A stretch of DNA of 48,826 nt from Clostridiales bacterium (GTDB lineage Bacteria > Bacillota > Clostridia > Christensenellales > Aristaeellaceae): the NCBI GenBank assembly GCA_015056015.1, contig SVHD01000014.1, positions 1 to 48,826 of the forward strand, given 5' to 3'. The translations under genes were made by a program, and so were the position numbers. Of this stretch, positions 42,112 to 48,826 are shown one piece after another. How positions within the stretch are numbered: position 1 is the first letter of the stretch; the number at the start of each line of letters is the position of its first letter. Under the pieces are notes generated by a model. That model was not told the DNA's origin, made no database searches, and worked only from the letters and a program-made list of their open reading frames with translations.

Positions 42112-43119
42112 TTATTTCTTGCCATCCAGGGGCTTGGAGGCGTCGACGGCAGGCGCAGTGGCCTTGGCAATGCCGGTGCGCATTTCGGTATCGGCGATGG
42201 TATTCTGCATCTGATAGTAATCCATTACGCCCAATTTGCCTTCCCGCAGGGCTTCGGCCATGGCCAGGGGCACCTGGGCCTCGGCTTCCACAACCTTGGC
42301 GCGCATTTCCTGAACGGAGGCCTTCATTTCCTGTTCGTGGGCGACAGCCATGGCCCGGCGTTCTTCCGCCTTGGCCTGGGCGATGCGGCGATCGGCTTCC
42401 GCCTGATCCATCTGCAGCTGGGCGCCGATATTGCGGCCCACATCCACATCAGCAATATCAATGGAGAGAATTTCAAAGGCAGTGCCCTTATCCAGGCCCT
42501 TATTCAGCACGGTCTGGCTGATCAGATCGGGATTTTCCAGCACGGCCTTGTGAGAAGTGGAGGAACCGATGGTGGTTACGATGCCTTCGCCGACGCGGGC
42601 AACAATGGTTTCTTCCCCGGCGCCGCCAACCAGCCGTTCAATATTGGTGCGAACGGTGATGCGGGCCTTGGCGCGCAGCTCAATGCCATCCTGAGCAATG
42701 GCGGCCACGGGGGGCGTTTCAATGACCTTGGGCAGAACGCTCATCTGCACGGCCTGAAGCACGTCACGGCCGGCCAGGTCAATGGCGCAGGCGGTGGTGA
42801 AGGAAAGATTGATGCTGGCCTGCTTGGCAGAAATGAGGGCGTTGATCACCCGTTCCACATTACCGCCGGCCAGATAATGGGTTTCCAGCATATCGGTGGT
42901 AATCTGCAGGCCGGCCTTGCGGGCCTTGATATAGGCGTTTACGATCTTCTGGGGAGAAATACGGCGGAAGCGCATACCGATCAGGGAGATGATGCGCACG
43001 CCCGCGCCGGAGGCCTTGGCATTGATCCACAGCCCCAGGGGCACATAGCGGAAAAAGACGGCAGCCAGAATGATGACCACGGCAACAATGATAAACCAGA
43101 GAACGATGAAATCTTCCAT
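42112..43119 (-). CDS. floA: Flotillin-like protein FloA
   Basis: A 335-residue membrane-microdomain scaffold protein. It has an N-terminal hydrophobic hairpin (about 5-35), an SPFH-like domain ([31 protein letters not shown]), and a C-terminal Glu/Ala-rich coiled coil ([27 protein letters not shown]). It matches FloA/YqfA closely over its whole length. It organises functional membrane microdomains. It lies 43 nt downstream of the NfeD gene, the conserved partner order in Bacillota. Confidence 0.95.
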   Translation of the reverse strand: MEDFIVLWFIIVAVVIILAAVFFRYVPLGLWINAKASGAGVRIISLIGMRFRRISPQKIVNAYIKARKAGLQITTDMLETHYLAGGNVERVINALISAKQASINLSFTTACAIDLAGRDVLQAVQMSVLPKVIETPPVAAIAQDGIELRAKARITVRTNIERLVGGAGEETIVARVGEGIVTTIGSSTSHKAVLENPDLISQTVLNKGLDKGTAFEILSIDIADVDVGRNIGAQLQMDQAEADRRIAQAKAEERRAMAVAHEQEMKASVQEMRAKVVEAEAQVPLAMAEALREGKLGVMDYYQMQNTIADTEMRTGIAKATAPAVDASKPLDGKK

Positions 43120-43162
43120 GATGAATCCCCCTCGTAAGAATTATTTATGCAAAGGCCTTTCT

Positions 43163-43663
43163 TCAGCCTTTGATTTCCCGAACCACAATGCGGTTGCCTT
43201 CCACCGCAAGCACTTTTACCCTGGCGCCCTTTTCCAGATAGCTGGCTTCGGATACCACATTCAGCCGCACCCCGTCAAATTCCGCAATCCCGGCGGGATT
43301 GAGCACGGTGAGGGCTTCCCCTTCCTTGCCCAGGAAGGCTTCCGTTTCCTCATGATCCATTTCCTTGGTTTCTTCATGCAGAATCAGGGCGGATTTGGAA
43401 ATCTTGCCGGTGGAGGCAGATTTGATGGAAACGGATATGCTGATGCCCGCAACGGCCAGGCAGATCAGGGTGACGGCCAGGCCGGCCACCACGCCATAAT
43501 GCATCCAGGTCATGATGATGCCGGTGACCACCAGGATAACCCCGGCAATCCCGGGCAGACCAAAACCGGGCACGAAAACCTCCAGTACCAGCAGGGCCAC
43601 GCCAATGCCCAGGCACAGAATCAAGGGCAGATTGGTAAGAATAAATTCCATGACGGCTTCCAT
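43163..43663 (-). CDS. NfeD family protein (short form)
   Basis: A 166-residue protein with about four transmembrane helices (5-90) followed by a soluble OB-fold (about 110-166: GKEGEALTVLNPAGIAEFDGVRLNVVSE...YLEKGARVKVLAVEGNRIVV). This is the short NfeD form without the ClpP-like protease domain and is the usual partner of FloA. It is the first gene of a four-gene operon with floA, the small membrane protein and the LytTR regulator. The ATG at 43663 has only an AAGGGG-like site; ATG 43651 is an alternative start. Confidence 0.92.
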   Translation of the reverse strand: MEAVMEFILTNLPLILCLGIGVALLVLEVFVPGFGLPGIAGVILVVTGIIMTWMHYGVVAGLAVTLICLAVAGISISVSIKSASTGKISKSALILHEETKEMDHEETEAFLGKEGEALTVLNPAGIAEFDGVRLNVVSEASYLEKGARVKVLAVEGNRIVVREIKG

Positions 43664-43742
43664 AATTGAAAGTAACCCCTTTCATCTTCATTTGGTAATT
43701 GTATCATATCATGAAGTGAAAAAACAGGAAAGGGGTTTTGCT

Positions 43743-44345
43743 TCAAAACCTCGTTTTCATGTCTGAAATGTCAGGCAGGGAGGCGGCCAGCCGGAGCACA
43801 TCCTCTTCATAGACCGGGGCCAGGGCCCGCCGATAAATAATGGAGGCGGGATGATACAGGGAAAAGAGGGGAATGCCCGCCTTGCTTTCCTGCCATTGCC
43901 CGTGGCAATCCCCGATGGTGATTTTTTCCCCCGCCAGCGCCTTTAAGGGCACATTGCCCAGCGTCACCAGGGCCTTGGGCTGCACGGCGGCAATTTCCTT
44001 CATCAGCCAGGGAATGAAGAGGGATAATTCCTCCTTGTTGGGGGCGCGATTGCGATTCCGCCCGGTGGGGCCCTTTTCCGTGGGCCGGATTTTTACCACG
44101 TTGGATACGAATATTTCCTCCCGGGAAAGCTTGGCCAGGGATAAAAATTCATCCAGATTCTTTCCCGCCCTGCCCACAAAAGGACGGCGCTTGATCACTT
44201 CCGTTTCCCCCGGCGCTTCCCCAATCAGCATCAAAATGGGATGATCCTTTTTCCCATCCCCCAATACCAGGGGCTTATCCTCCCCGGGCCATAAGGGCCG
44301 GAAAAAGGAGAGCATTTCCTCATATACAGCAGATACGTCAGCCAT
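43743..44345 (-). CDS. Uracil-DNA glycosylase family protein lacking the Fe-S cysteines
   Basis: A 200-residue protein of the family-4/5 UDG fold. Motif 1 is GEAPGETEVIKRRPFVGRAGKNLDE. The C-terminal active-site motif is SLYHPASI, with the expected His-Pro. Unlike its neighbour it has no N-terminal CxxC pair; its only cysteine is in GDCHGQ, so it cannot hold the usual [4Fe-4S] cluster. GGAG precedes the ATG at 44345. The frame stays open upstream through NPE11 into the next gene, but that is chance. It may excise uracil or act on another lesion. Confidence 0.82.
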   Translation of the reverse strand: MADVSAVYEEMLSFFRPLWPGEDKPLVLGDGKKDHPILMLIGEAPGETEVIKRRPFVGRAGKNLDEFLSLAKLSREEIFVSNVVKIRPTEKGPTGRNRNRAPNKEELSLFIPWLMKEIAAVQPKALVTLGNVPLKALAGEKITIGDCHGQWQESKAGIPLFSLYHPASIIYRRALAPVYEEDVLRLAASLPDISDMKTRF

Positions 44346-44395
44346 CAAATCACTCCAACATGAAATTAAGCCAAAATTCCCCGTCCCCTCACCTG

Positions 44396-44498
44396 CACTG
44401 GGCATAAAGCAGATCAGATATCGCCCCCAAAAATCCAAAATCGGTTTTCGGGTGGGTGCGGGAGGGGGATTCTTTTTTCTAAAAGAATCCCCCTCCCG
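44396..44498. repeat. NPE11: right half element between the two glycosylase genes
   Basis: A CACTGGGCATAAAG-like remnant of the central arm leads to the gamma boundary ATCGGTTTTCGGGTGGG and a terminal hairpin of 18-nt arms (44459-44476 and 44481-44498, CGGGAGGGGGATTCTTTT). Its end is 2 nt from the stop of the upstream glycosylase gene. Confidence 0.75.
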
Positions 44499-44500
44499 GA

Positions 44501-45058
44501 TTAAAGCGTCTCCTCCAGCTTCGCCTTGACGGCTTTCAGATCCGCCCAGGCGTCGCGCTTCTTGCTTTCGTCCCGAAGGAGGGCGGCGGGATGATAGGTG
44601 GGCATAAAAAAGACGCCCTTTTTCTCCACCCATTTGCCCCGATCCCGGGTGATGCGGATTTGATCCCCCAGCACGGCCCGGGCCGCAGTGGCCCCCAGCA
44701 GCACGATCACCTTGGGCCGTACCAGAGAAAACTGCGCCCGCAGATAAGGCATGCAGGCAGCGGCCTCCTCCGGCGTGGGCACCCGATTCTGCGGCGGGCG
44801 GCATTTCACCACATTGCAGATGTAAACTTCTTCCCGGGTATAGCCAATGGCGGCAATCATTTTCGTCAGCAATTGCCCGGCCTTGCCCACAAAGGCCAGC
44901 CCCTGCAAATCTTCATCCGCGCCGGGGCCTTCGCCAATGAACATCAGATCGGCCTTGCCATTGCCCTGGCCCGGCACTTTATTATGGATATTCTGGCATA
45001 AACCGCATTTCTGGCATGCCGCAATCCCGGCATGCAGGGTATCCCAGGAAATTTCCAT
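44501..45058 (-). CDS. Type-4 uracil-DNA glycosylase (Fe-S)
   Basis: A 185-residue DNA-repair enzyme that removes uracil from DNA. Cys15 and Cys18 in CQKCGLC start the Fe-S set, with a further Cys in VVKCRPPQNR and one in AAACMPYLR. Motif 1 is GEGPGADEDLQGLAFVGKAGQLL and the active-site loop is PTYHPAALL. The length is typical for family 4. It lies 156 nt upstream of a second glycosylase-like gene, with an NPE half-element between them. Confidence 0.93.
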   Translation of the reverse strand: MEISWDTLHAGIAACQKCGLCQNIHNKVPGQGNGKADLMFIGEGPGADEDLQGLAFVGKAGQLLTKMIAAIGYTREEVYICNVVKCRPPQNRVPTPEEAAACMPYLRAQFSLVRPKVIVLLGATAARAVLGDQIRITRDRGKWVEKKGVFFMPTYHPAALLRDESKKRDAWADLKAVKAKLEETL

Positions 45059-45112
45059 GGTGCGGCCTCCTTTACAGTATGCCCGAATGGAATGATTTTT
45101 TCTAAATCTTTT

Positions 45113-45337
45113 TTACCTGAACCGGGTGCGCAAAATGGCAAAGGTGGAGGAAACATCCTGCAAAAGCCAGGAAACCAGGCTGAAAAGCAGCGCCAGCAGC
45201 AGAAAAATCGCCGCCACCCCAAGAACAACCCCCAGGAAATTCATCATCCCGGCGGCTACCCGATACCTGTCGCGCTTTTCCTGGGCTTCCCATTCCTTGC
45301 GCTGGAAATAATCATTGTTGTCTGGCTGCGTCATCAT
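45113..45337 (-). CDS. Small single-span membrane protein
   Basis: A 74-residue frame: polar N-terminus (TQPDNNDYFQRKEWEAQEKRDRY), one hydrophobic helix (about 33-58), and a short basic end. Codon use is like that of neighbouring genes and it precedes the type-4 UDG by 54 nt. No clear ribosome site is seen because NPE12 ends 3 nt upstream of the start. I recognise no family. Confidence 0.5.
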   Translation of the reverse strand: MMTQPDNNDYFQRKEWEAQEKRDRYRVAAGMMNFLGVVLGVAAIFLLLALLFSLVSWLLQDVSSTFAILRTRFR

Positions 45338-45340
45338 TTT

Positions 45341-45584
45341 CGGGGGAAACTATTCTTTGATGCCAAAGAATAGTTTCCCCCGCACCCCCTTCCAAGAAAG
45401 CAGTATGGGATATTCTTTGGCGTGATATATGATTGTTCTTTCCCCATGGAACAATATGGAAAATTGTTTGGGCAAACCAGTCACTGGCACATACACCATC
45501 TTACGACGGCAAATAAAATTCAGAACAGGTTTCTTGGAGGGGCGCGGGGAGGGGTTCTTTGACTTCAAAGAACCTCTCCCCGCA
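45341..45584. repeat. NPE12: full nested-palindrome element
   Basis: Left alpha hairpin 45341-45382 (perfect arms GGGGGAAACTATTCTTTG and complement, about 18 bp). The centre is diverged but keeps a CCAGTCACTGGC arm. Boundary CAGGTTTCTTGGAGGGGCG leads to the right alpha hairpin 45544-45583 (GGGGAGGGGTTCTTTGA). The right end is 18 nt from the trmL stop; the left end abuts the start of the 74-aa gene. Confidence 0.85.
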
Positions 45585-45601
45585 AATCTCCCCATCCCAA
45601 T

Positions 45602-46117
45602 TCACACATAATCCATCCACGGGGCGGCTTCGTCCTCCCGGCCGGTGAGGGCGCCCTCGGCGGAAAGGCCGGGGAAGCCCTGCTGCCGCAGCGCCTCATA
45701 CACCACAATGGCCACCGAATTGGCCAGATTCAGGGATCGGGCGTCCGGGCGCATGGGGATGCGCACGCAGCGATCATATACCCGGGAAAGCAGCGATTCC
45801 GGCAGCCCCCTGGTTTCGCAGCCGAACACAATAAAATCATCCGGGCCGTAAACCGCCTCAGTATAGGCGCGGGGGGCTTTCGTGCTGGCAAAATGGAATA
45901 CTGCGCCGGGATATTTTTCCATCAGCGCTTCAAAGCTGGGCAGCACCTGCATATTCACCATGGAGAAATAGTCCAGCCCCGCCCGCTTCATATATTTATC
46001 GGCCAGCGAAAAGCCAAGGGGCTCAATCAGGATCAAATCCGTGCGGGTGGCGGCGCAGGTGCGGGCAATATTGCCGGTATTCTGGGGAATTTCCGGCGCA
46101 TATAAAACGACGTGCAT
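45602..46117 (-). CDS. trmL: tRNA (cytidine/uridine-34 2'-O)-methyltransferase TrmL
   Basis: A 171-residue SPOUT methyltransferase that methylates the wobble ribose of leucine tRNAs. It begins MHVVLYAPEIPQNTGNIART. The trefoil-knot SAM region is IVFGCETRGLP and MRPDARSLNLANSVAIVVYEALRQ. The length is slightly above usual because of an acidic tail. It lies 33 nt after the MDH-domain gene and is probably co-transcribed with it. Confidence 0.94.
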   Translation of the reverse strand: MHVVLYAPEIPQNTGNIARTCAATRTDLILIEPLGFSLADKYMKRAGLDYFSMVNMQVLPSFEALMEKYPGAVFHFASTKAPRAYTEAVYGPDDFIVFGCETRGLPESLLSRVYDRCVRIPMRPDARSLNLANSVAIVVYEALRQQGFPGLSAEGALTGREDEAAPWMDYV

Positions 46118-46150
46118 GGCAATTTCCTTCCAATTCTGGTTGATTCCGGA

Positions 46151-46828
46151 TTAGATATCATCCTTCCGGCAGCATTTTTCCATAGCCGCCCGAAGGCCCA
46201 GCAGCTGCAGATCCCGAATCTGATCGGTGATCAGATCGGTCAGCCCGTCAATTTCCCGCAAATCCTTTTCCCAGATATCCCGGTCGGAAAGCACGGCATA
46301 GGAAAGGGTTTCCGGGGGCATATCGGGGCTTAAACGGGAAAAGGCCAGCAGCACATCCTCATCTTCCTCTGCAATATAGGCTTCCCCTGCCCGCAGGCCC
46401 TCAAATGCGCCCTGGGCATTTTTCTTCGCCCCGGAAAAATACATGATCAGCACGGAAAGCCCCATGCAAAGGCAGGCGGGCAAAATGCCCTCCCGGCTTT
46501 CGAATTTTTCCAGAAGGGGCAGCGCCTGTTTTTCCCAGGCCCGCACCCCATTTTGCATGATCGTAAGCAAGGGCTGGGCAATGGCGGGCTTTTCCATTTC
46601 CCCGCAGATTTCCATGGCCAATTGATCCACATCCGCCTTTTGCAGGGGAATCAGCGGCATAATTTCATGAAGCAGCGCATGGCCAAGAAAGGCGCGCATG
46701 CCCTCATCCTTCATGCATTGCTCCACCGTATCAAAGCCCAATAAATATCCTGCCGAAGCAATGGTGGAAAGCAGCGCGCCTTCCATCACCATTTTCTGCT
46801 GCTGCATCGCCACAATTCTTTCCGCCAT
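46151..46828 (-). CDS. Stand-alone mannitol-dehydrogenase C-terminal domain (UxaB/UxuB-like)
   Basis: A 225-residue protein that aligns by pattern to the helical C-terminal half of tagaturonate/fructuronate reductases (GALLSTIASAGYLLGFDTVEQCMKDE; LPLLEKFESREGILPACL; WEKDLREIDGLTDLITDQI). The N-terminal Rossmann NAD-binding half, normally about 220 residues, is absent, so it cannot bind NAD as the parent enzymes do. It is not a random fragment: GGAG precedes ATG 46828 (or GTG 46840) and a consensus-like promoter lies upstream. The family assignment is from pattern recognition and should be tested. Confidence 0.6.
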   Translation of the reverse strand: MAERIVAMQQQKMVMEGALLSTIASAGYLLGFDTVEQCMKDEGMRAFLGHALLHEIMPLIPLQKADVDQLAMEICGEMEKPAIAQPLLTIMQNGVRAWEKQALPLLEKFESREGILPACLCMGLSVLIMYFSGAKKNAQGAFEGLRAGEAYIAEEDEDVLLAFSRLSPDMPPETLSYAVLSDRDIWEKDLREIDGLTDLITDQIRDLQLLGLRAAMEKCCRKDDI

Positions 46829-46861
46829 GGAATCTTCCACTCCTTTTCCATACTACCCTCT

Positions 46862-46890
46862 ATTTTACCAAACAAACCGCCCGCTGTAAA
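46862..46890 (-). promoter_or_regulatory. Promoter of the MDH-domain/trmL unit
   Basis: Minus-strand TTTACA (46885-46890) and TAAAAT (46862-46867) spaced by 17 nt. Confidence 0.7.
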
Positions 46891-46907
46891 GCCGGGGAAA
46901 AGGGCGC

Positions 46908-46932
46908 AAAAAAGGCCGCCGGAGAAACGGCG
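46908..46932 (-). terminator. Intrinsic terminator of the methyltransferase gene
   Basis: Minus-strand stem CGCCG/CGGCG with loop TTTCTC is followed by GGCC and six T, 12 nt past the methyltransferase stop. Confidence 0.75.
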
Positions 46933-46943
46933 ACCGAAAGATC

Positions 46944-47696
46944 TTACGGCTTCACGGCCCGGGTGGCGATAAAGGCGGGGATTTGATGCTCATGCAAAAA
47001 GCCCTGGCCATTGGTATCCTCATACAGATGGGTCAGGATGAGGCCTGCCTCCAATTGCCCGCCAATCTGCTCCTCCATGGTATGGGAAAATTGCACCCCG
47101 CTATCCTCTTTTTGCAATTCCGCCATCTGATCGGGATTTTTCAGGGGATCAAAGGGCAGGGAATGCACGATTTTCGATTCCGTTTCCTCATCCACGATAA
47201 AATTGATCCCGTTATCCAGCCCGGAAAGCAAAATGCCGCCCTTTTTCAAAATCCGATAGCATTCCTTGAAAATGGGCTTTACTTCCTGCACATAGCAATT
47301 GGAAACGGGATGGAAAATCAGATCAAAGCTTTCATCGGGGAAGGGCAGGGGCTTGGTCATATCCGCCCGGATGATCTCGATTTCGTATTGCTCCCGCTCC
47401 GCCACCATTTTTTCACTTTCCAATTGTTGCTTGGAATAATCCAGCACGGTGCAAATTCCCCCCAGCGCCGCAAAAATGGGCATTTGCTGCCCGCCGCCGC
47501 TGGCCAGGCCCAGGATCTTTTTGCCTTTGATTTCCCCAAACCAATTTTTCGGTACCGGCTTGGTGGGGGTGAGCAGCATATCCCACACCCCCTCTTTCGC
47601 CGCCAGGAAGGCTTCATGGCTGGTGGGTTTGCCCCATTCCCAGCCTTCCGCCACCCAGCGATCAATGGTATCGGCATTGATTTGCTGATAATTCAT
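46944..47696 (-). CDS. Class I SAM-dependent methyltransferase
   Basis: A 250-residue cytoplasmic methyltransferase. SAM motif I is KILGLASGGGQQ (about 60-71); the acidic residue after strand 2 is in VLDYSKQQLE; motif II/III is PFPDESFDLIFHPVSNCYV; and LKKGGILLSG is the post-motif strand. The substrate is unknown. Its ATG lies 1 nt after the stop of the HAD phosphatase gene, so the two are co-transcribed. Confidence 0.88.
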   Translation of the reverse strand: MNYQQINADTIDRWVAEGWEWGKPTSHEAFLAAKEGVWDMLLTPTKPVPKNWFGEIKGKKILGLASGGGQQMPIFAALGGICTVLDYSKQQLESEKMVAEREQYEIEIIRADMTKPLPFPDESFDLIFHPVSNCYVQEVKPIFKECYRILKKGGILLSGLDNGINFIVDEETESKIVHSLPFDPLKNPDQMAELQKEDSGVQFSHTMEEQIGGQLEAGLILTHLYEDTNGQGFLHEHQIPAFIATRAVKP

Positions 47697-47697
47697 G

Positions 47698-48363
47698 TTA
47701 TTTTCCTTTCTGCTTTTCCTTCCATTGAACCATGGGCATATCCCCCGCCGCTTTTTTCAATGCGGCTTTGGGATTTACCAGGGTCGGATGCCCGCAGAGC
47801 CGCAGCATGGGCAGATCGCTCTTGCTGTCCCCATAGGCATAGGAATTTTCAAAATCCGCTTTCAGGCCCTGCTCCTGCAGATAGGCCTGAATCCGGCGGA
47901 TTTTTTCCTCGCCCTTGCAATTTTTCCCCACTTTTCCGTCATCGGAAATCTGGGTGCACAGCAGCCCGTCCACCGGCAGCATGGAGGCGACAATATTCAT
48001 ATAATTGCTGGTAGAGGCCGATACCAGCAGCACCAGATGCCCCTGCTGCCGATGATATTCCAGCCGCGCCCTGCCTTCCGGGAATACCCGGGGAATCAAT
48101 TCATCGGATGCGAAAAAGGCGTCCATGGCAATGCGCCGATCCGCCTGCATATGCTGCCGGAAGGACAGCGCGCGCGCCTTGGCCGCTTCTTCTGTCATTT
48201 TCCCCATTTTGTATTTTACGGCCGCCAGGCACGCCTTCAGAAATTCGCCCCCGGACAGGGCGCGCAGACGCCTGGCCGTGCGCAGATAGGTAATCACGCT
48301 GTCCCCCTTGATGAGGGTGCCGTCAAAATCAAAAAGCGCCAGAATTCGCTTGGTATTTTCCAT
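47698..48363 (-). CDS. HAD-IB family phosphatase
   Basis: A 221-residue HAD hydrolase. Motif I is D12-F-D14-G-T, motif II Ser in LVSASTSNY, the motif III lysine is probably in the KGEEK segment, and motif IV is GDSKSDLPML. The cap segment between 18 and 110 is helical, and the overall form fits the phosphoserine-phosphatase-like HAD-IB group. The substrate may be a phosphorylated small molecule or lipid; not determinable here. It has a good promoter that starts at the FJE copy B boundary. Confidence 0.88.
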   Translation of the reverse strand: MENTKRILALFDFDGTLIKGDSVITYLRTARRLRALSGGEFLKACLAAVKYKMGKMTEEAAKARALSFRQHMQADRRIAMDAFFASDELIPRVFPEGRARLEYHRQQGHLVLLVSASTSNYMNIVASMLPVDGLLCTQISDDGKVGKNCKGEEKIRRIQAYLQEQGLKADFENSYAYGDSKSDLPMLRLCGHPTLVNPKAALKKAAGDMPMVQWKEKQKGK

Positions 48364-48396
48364 GCTCCGCGCCGCCTTTCTTCTGTCGTTGGGATT

Positions 48397-48425
48397 ATCG
48401 TAGCATGGGAAGGCGGCATTGTCAA
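48397..48425 (-). promoter_or_regulatory. Promoter of the HAD-methyltransferase operon
   Basis: Minus-strand TTGACA (48420-48425) and TACGAT (48397-48402) with a 17-nt spacer. The -35 box lies at the very edge of FJE copy B. Confidence 0.75.
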
Positions 48426-48427
48426 GG

Positions 48428-48826
48428 CGGCAGGACGAGGCAGGGGCCTCCGCGGCCCCCGTACCCCCGCGCCAGAGGAGTCCCTCCTCTGGACTCCGGT
48501 TTGCGAAATGACTTGGGTGGGAAAATACGGTTATTTCCGCATGAAACTTGGGAAAATAAGAACTTCAGAATACGATTAAAATAATCCACGGGCCAACCGA
48601 AAACAAAAAACGGCACGGGAGAGAACAAGTTCTCTCCGTTGCCGTTCTTTTTGTTTTCCCGGATGCTTTGCATCCGCTGGGCGGCCAATGCCGCCCGGCC
48701 CGTGGGACGACCAAGCGTATCCTCAAGTCCCAGCGGGAAAGCGTTTGTAGAAAATCCACTCCCATTCCGCTACTGGGTCCAGGGTCAATGACCCTGGTTC
48801 GGGGTTTGGGGCTGAATAAGCCCCAT
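48428..48826 (-). repeat. FJE copy B: inverted, cut by the window end
   Basis: This is a reverse-complement copy of the element at 40250-40850. Its tail is single, not duplicated. The junction closed by CCACGGGC/GCCCGTGG is at 48586-48593 and 48698-48705, and the CCAGGGTC/GACCCTGG hairpin is at 48779-48797. The last bases match the GGGGCT/AGCCCC hairpin of copy A. Overall the copies are similar but with many substitutions, most of which keep base pairing. Confidence 0.85.

Noticed and set aside
43743-44804. 353-codon frame extending the second glycosylase upstream
   Set aside because: The extra 153 codons run antisense-frame through the other UDG gene and NPE11; the ATG at 44345 with GGAG is the better start.

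Overview
This window looks like chromosomal DNA from an anaerobic, low-to-mid GC Bacillota of the class Clostridia. I judge this from the yybS-rplI-dnaB and NfeD-FloA operons, the many strong Shine-Dalgarno sites, TTGACA/TATAAT promoters, an AraC-controlled sugar region, PduL, Fe-S aldo/keto reductase and LytTR genes. By eye the GC content is in the mid 50s. A Christensenellales-like gut bacterium is my guess, not something the sequence proves. Genes are densely packed and most have clear promoters or terminators.

Layout. 1-1308 is the 3' end of a large serine recombinase, i.e. the edge of a mobile element. It is followed by a degenerate tRNA-Cys and a terminator. 2013-13873 is a carbohydrate region: an esterase, a large predicted (alpha/alpha)-barrel protein with a divergent AraC regulator, an SGNH esterase, then a minus-strand operon of FGGY kinase, fucose-isomerase-like enzyme, GH38 alpha-mannosidase and histidine phosphatase. 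14083-20801 holds a secreted C69 dipeptidase, a flavin reductase/Fe-S aldo-keto reductase/MATE operon, and miaA. 21071-24524 is an amino-acid ABC importer with a consensus ARG box in its promoter region, plus an unknown beta-propeller-like gene. 25125-31205 holds an ECF sigma factor with a membrane partner, and a MarR-controlled heterodimeric ABC exporter. 31407-38213 holds pduL, yybS-rplI-dnaB (without gdpP) and potABC (without potD). 38469-48363 is all minus strand: a solitary mazF, tcdA, a NfeD/FloA/small membrane protein/LytTR operon, two family-4 uracil-DNA glycosylases, trmL, a stand-alone mannitol-dehydrogenase C-terminal domain, a methyltransferase and a HAD phosphatase.

The most unusual content is between the genes. 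Twelve full or half copies of one nested-palindrome element (my label NPE) occur in the window. A full copy is about 240-265 bp: a hairpin at each end, an inner inverted repeat, and a central CACTGGC-flanked bidirectional terminator hairpin. The arms change between copies but stay complementary, and the ends come in three interchangeable types. Most copies sit within about 25 nt of a stop codon. Four of five convergent gene pairs have one, and no divergent promoter region does. An 89-bp module (my label M89) is found only inside NPE terminal hairpins, in 1-3 tandem copies. A second element (my label FJE, at least 400-600 bp) occurs at 40.25-40.85 kb and, inverted, at 48.43 kb to the window end. 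It folds into a branched junction of hairpins, and base changes between its two copies are compensatory. Together these are the best candidates for an undescribed system: structured non-autonomous elements that double as transcript ends.
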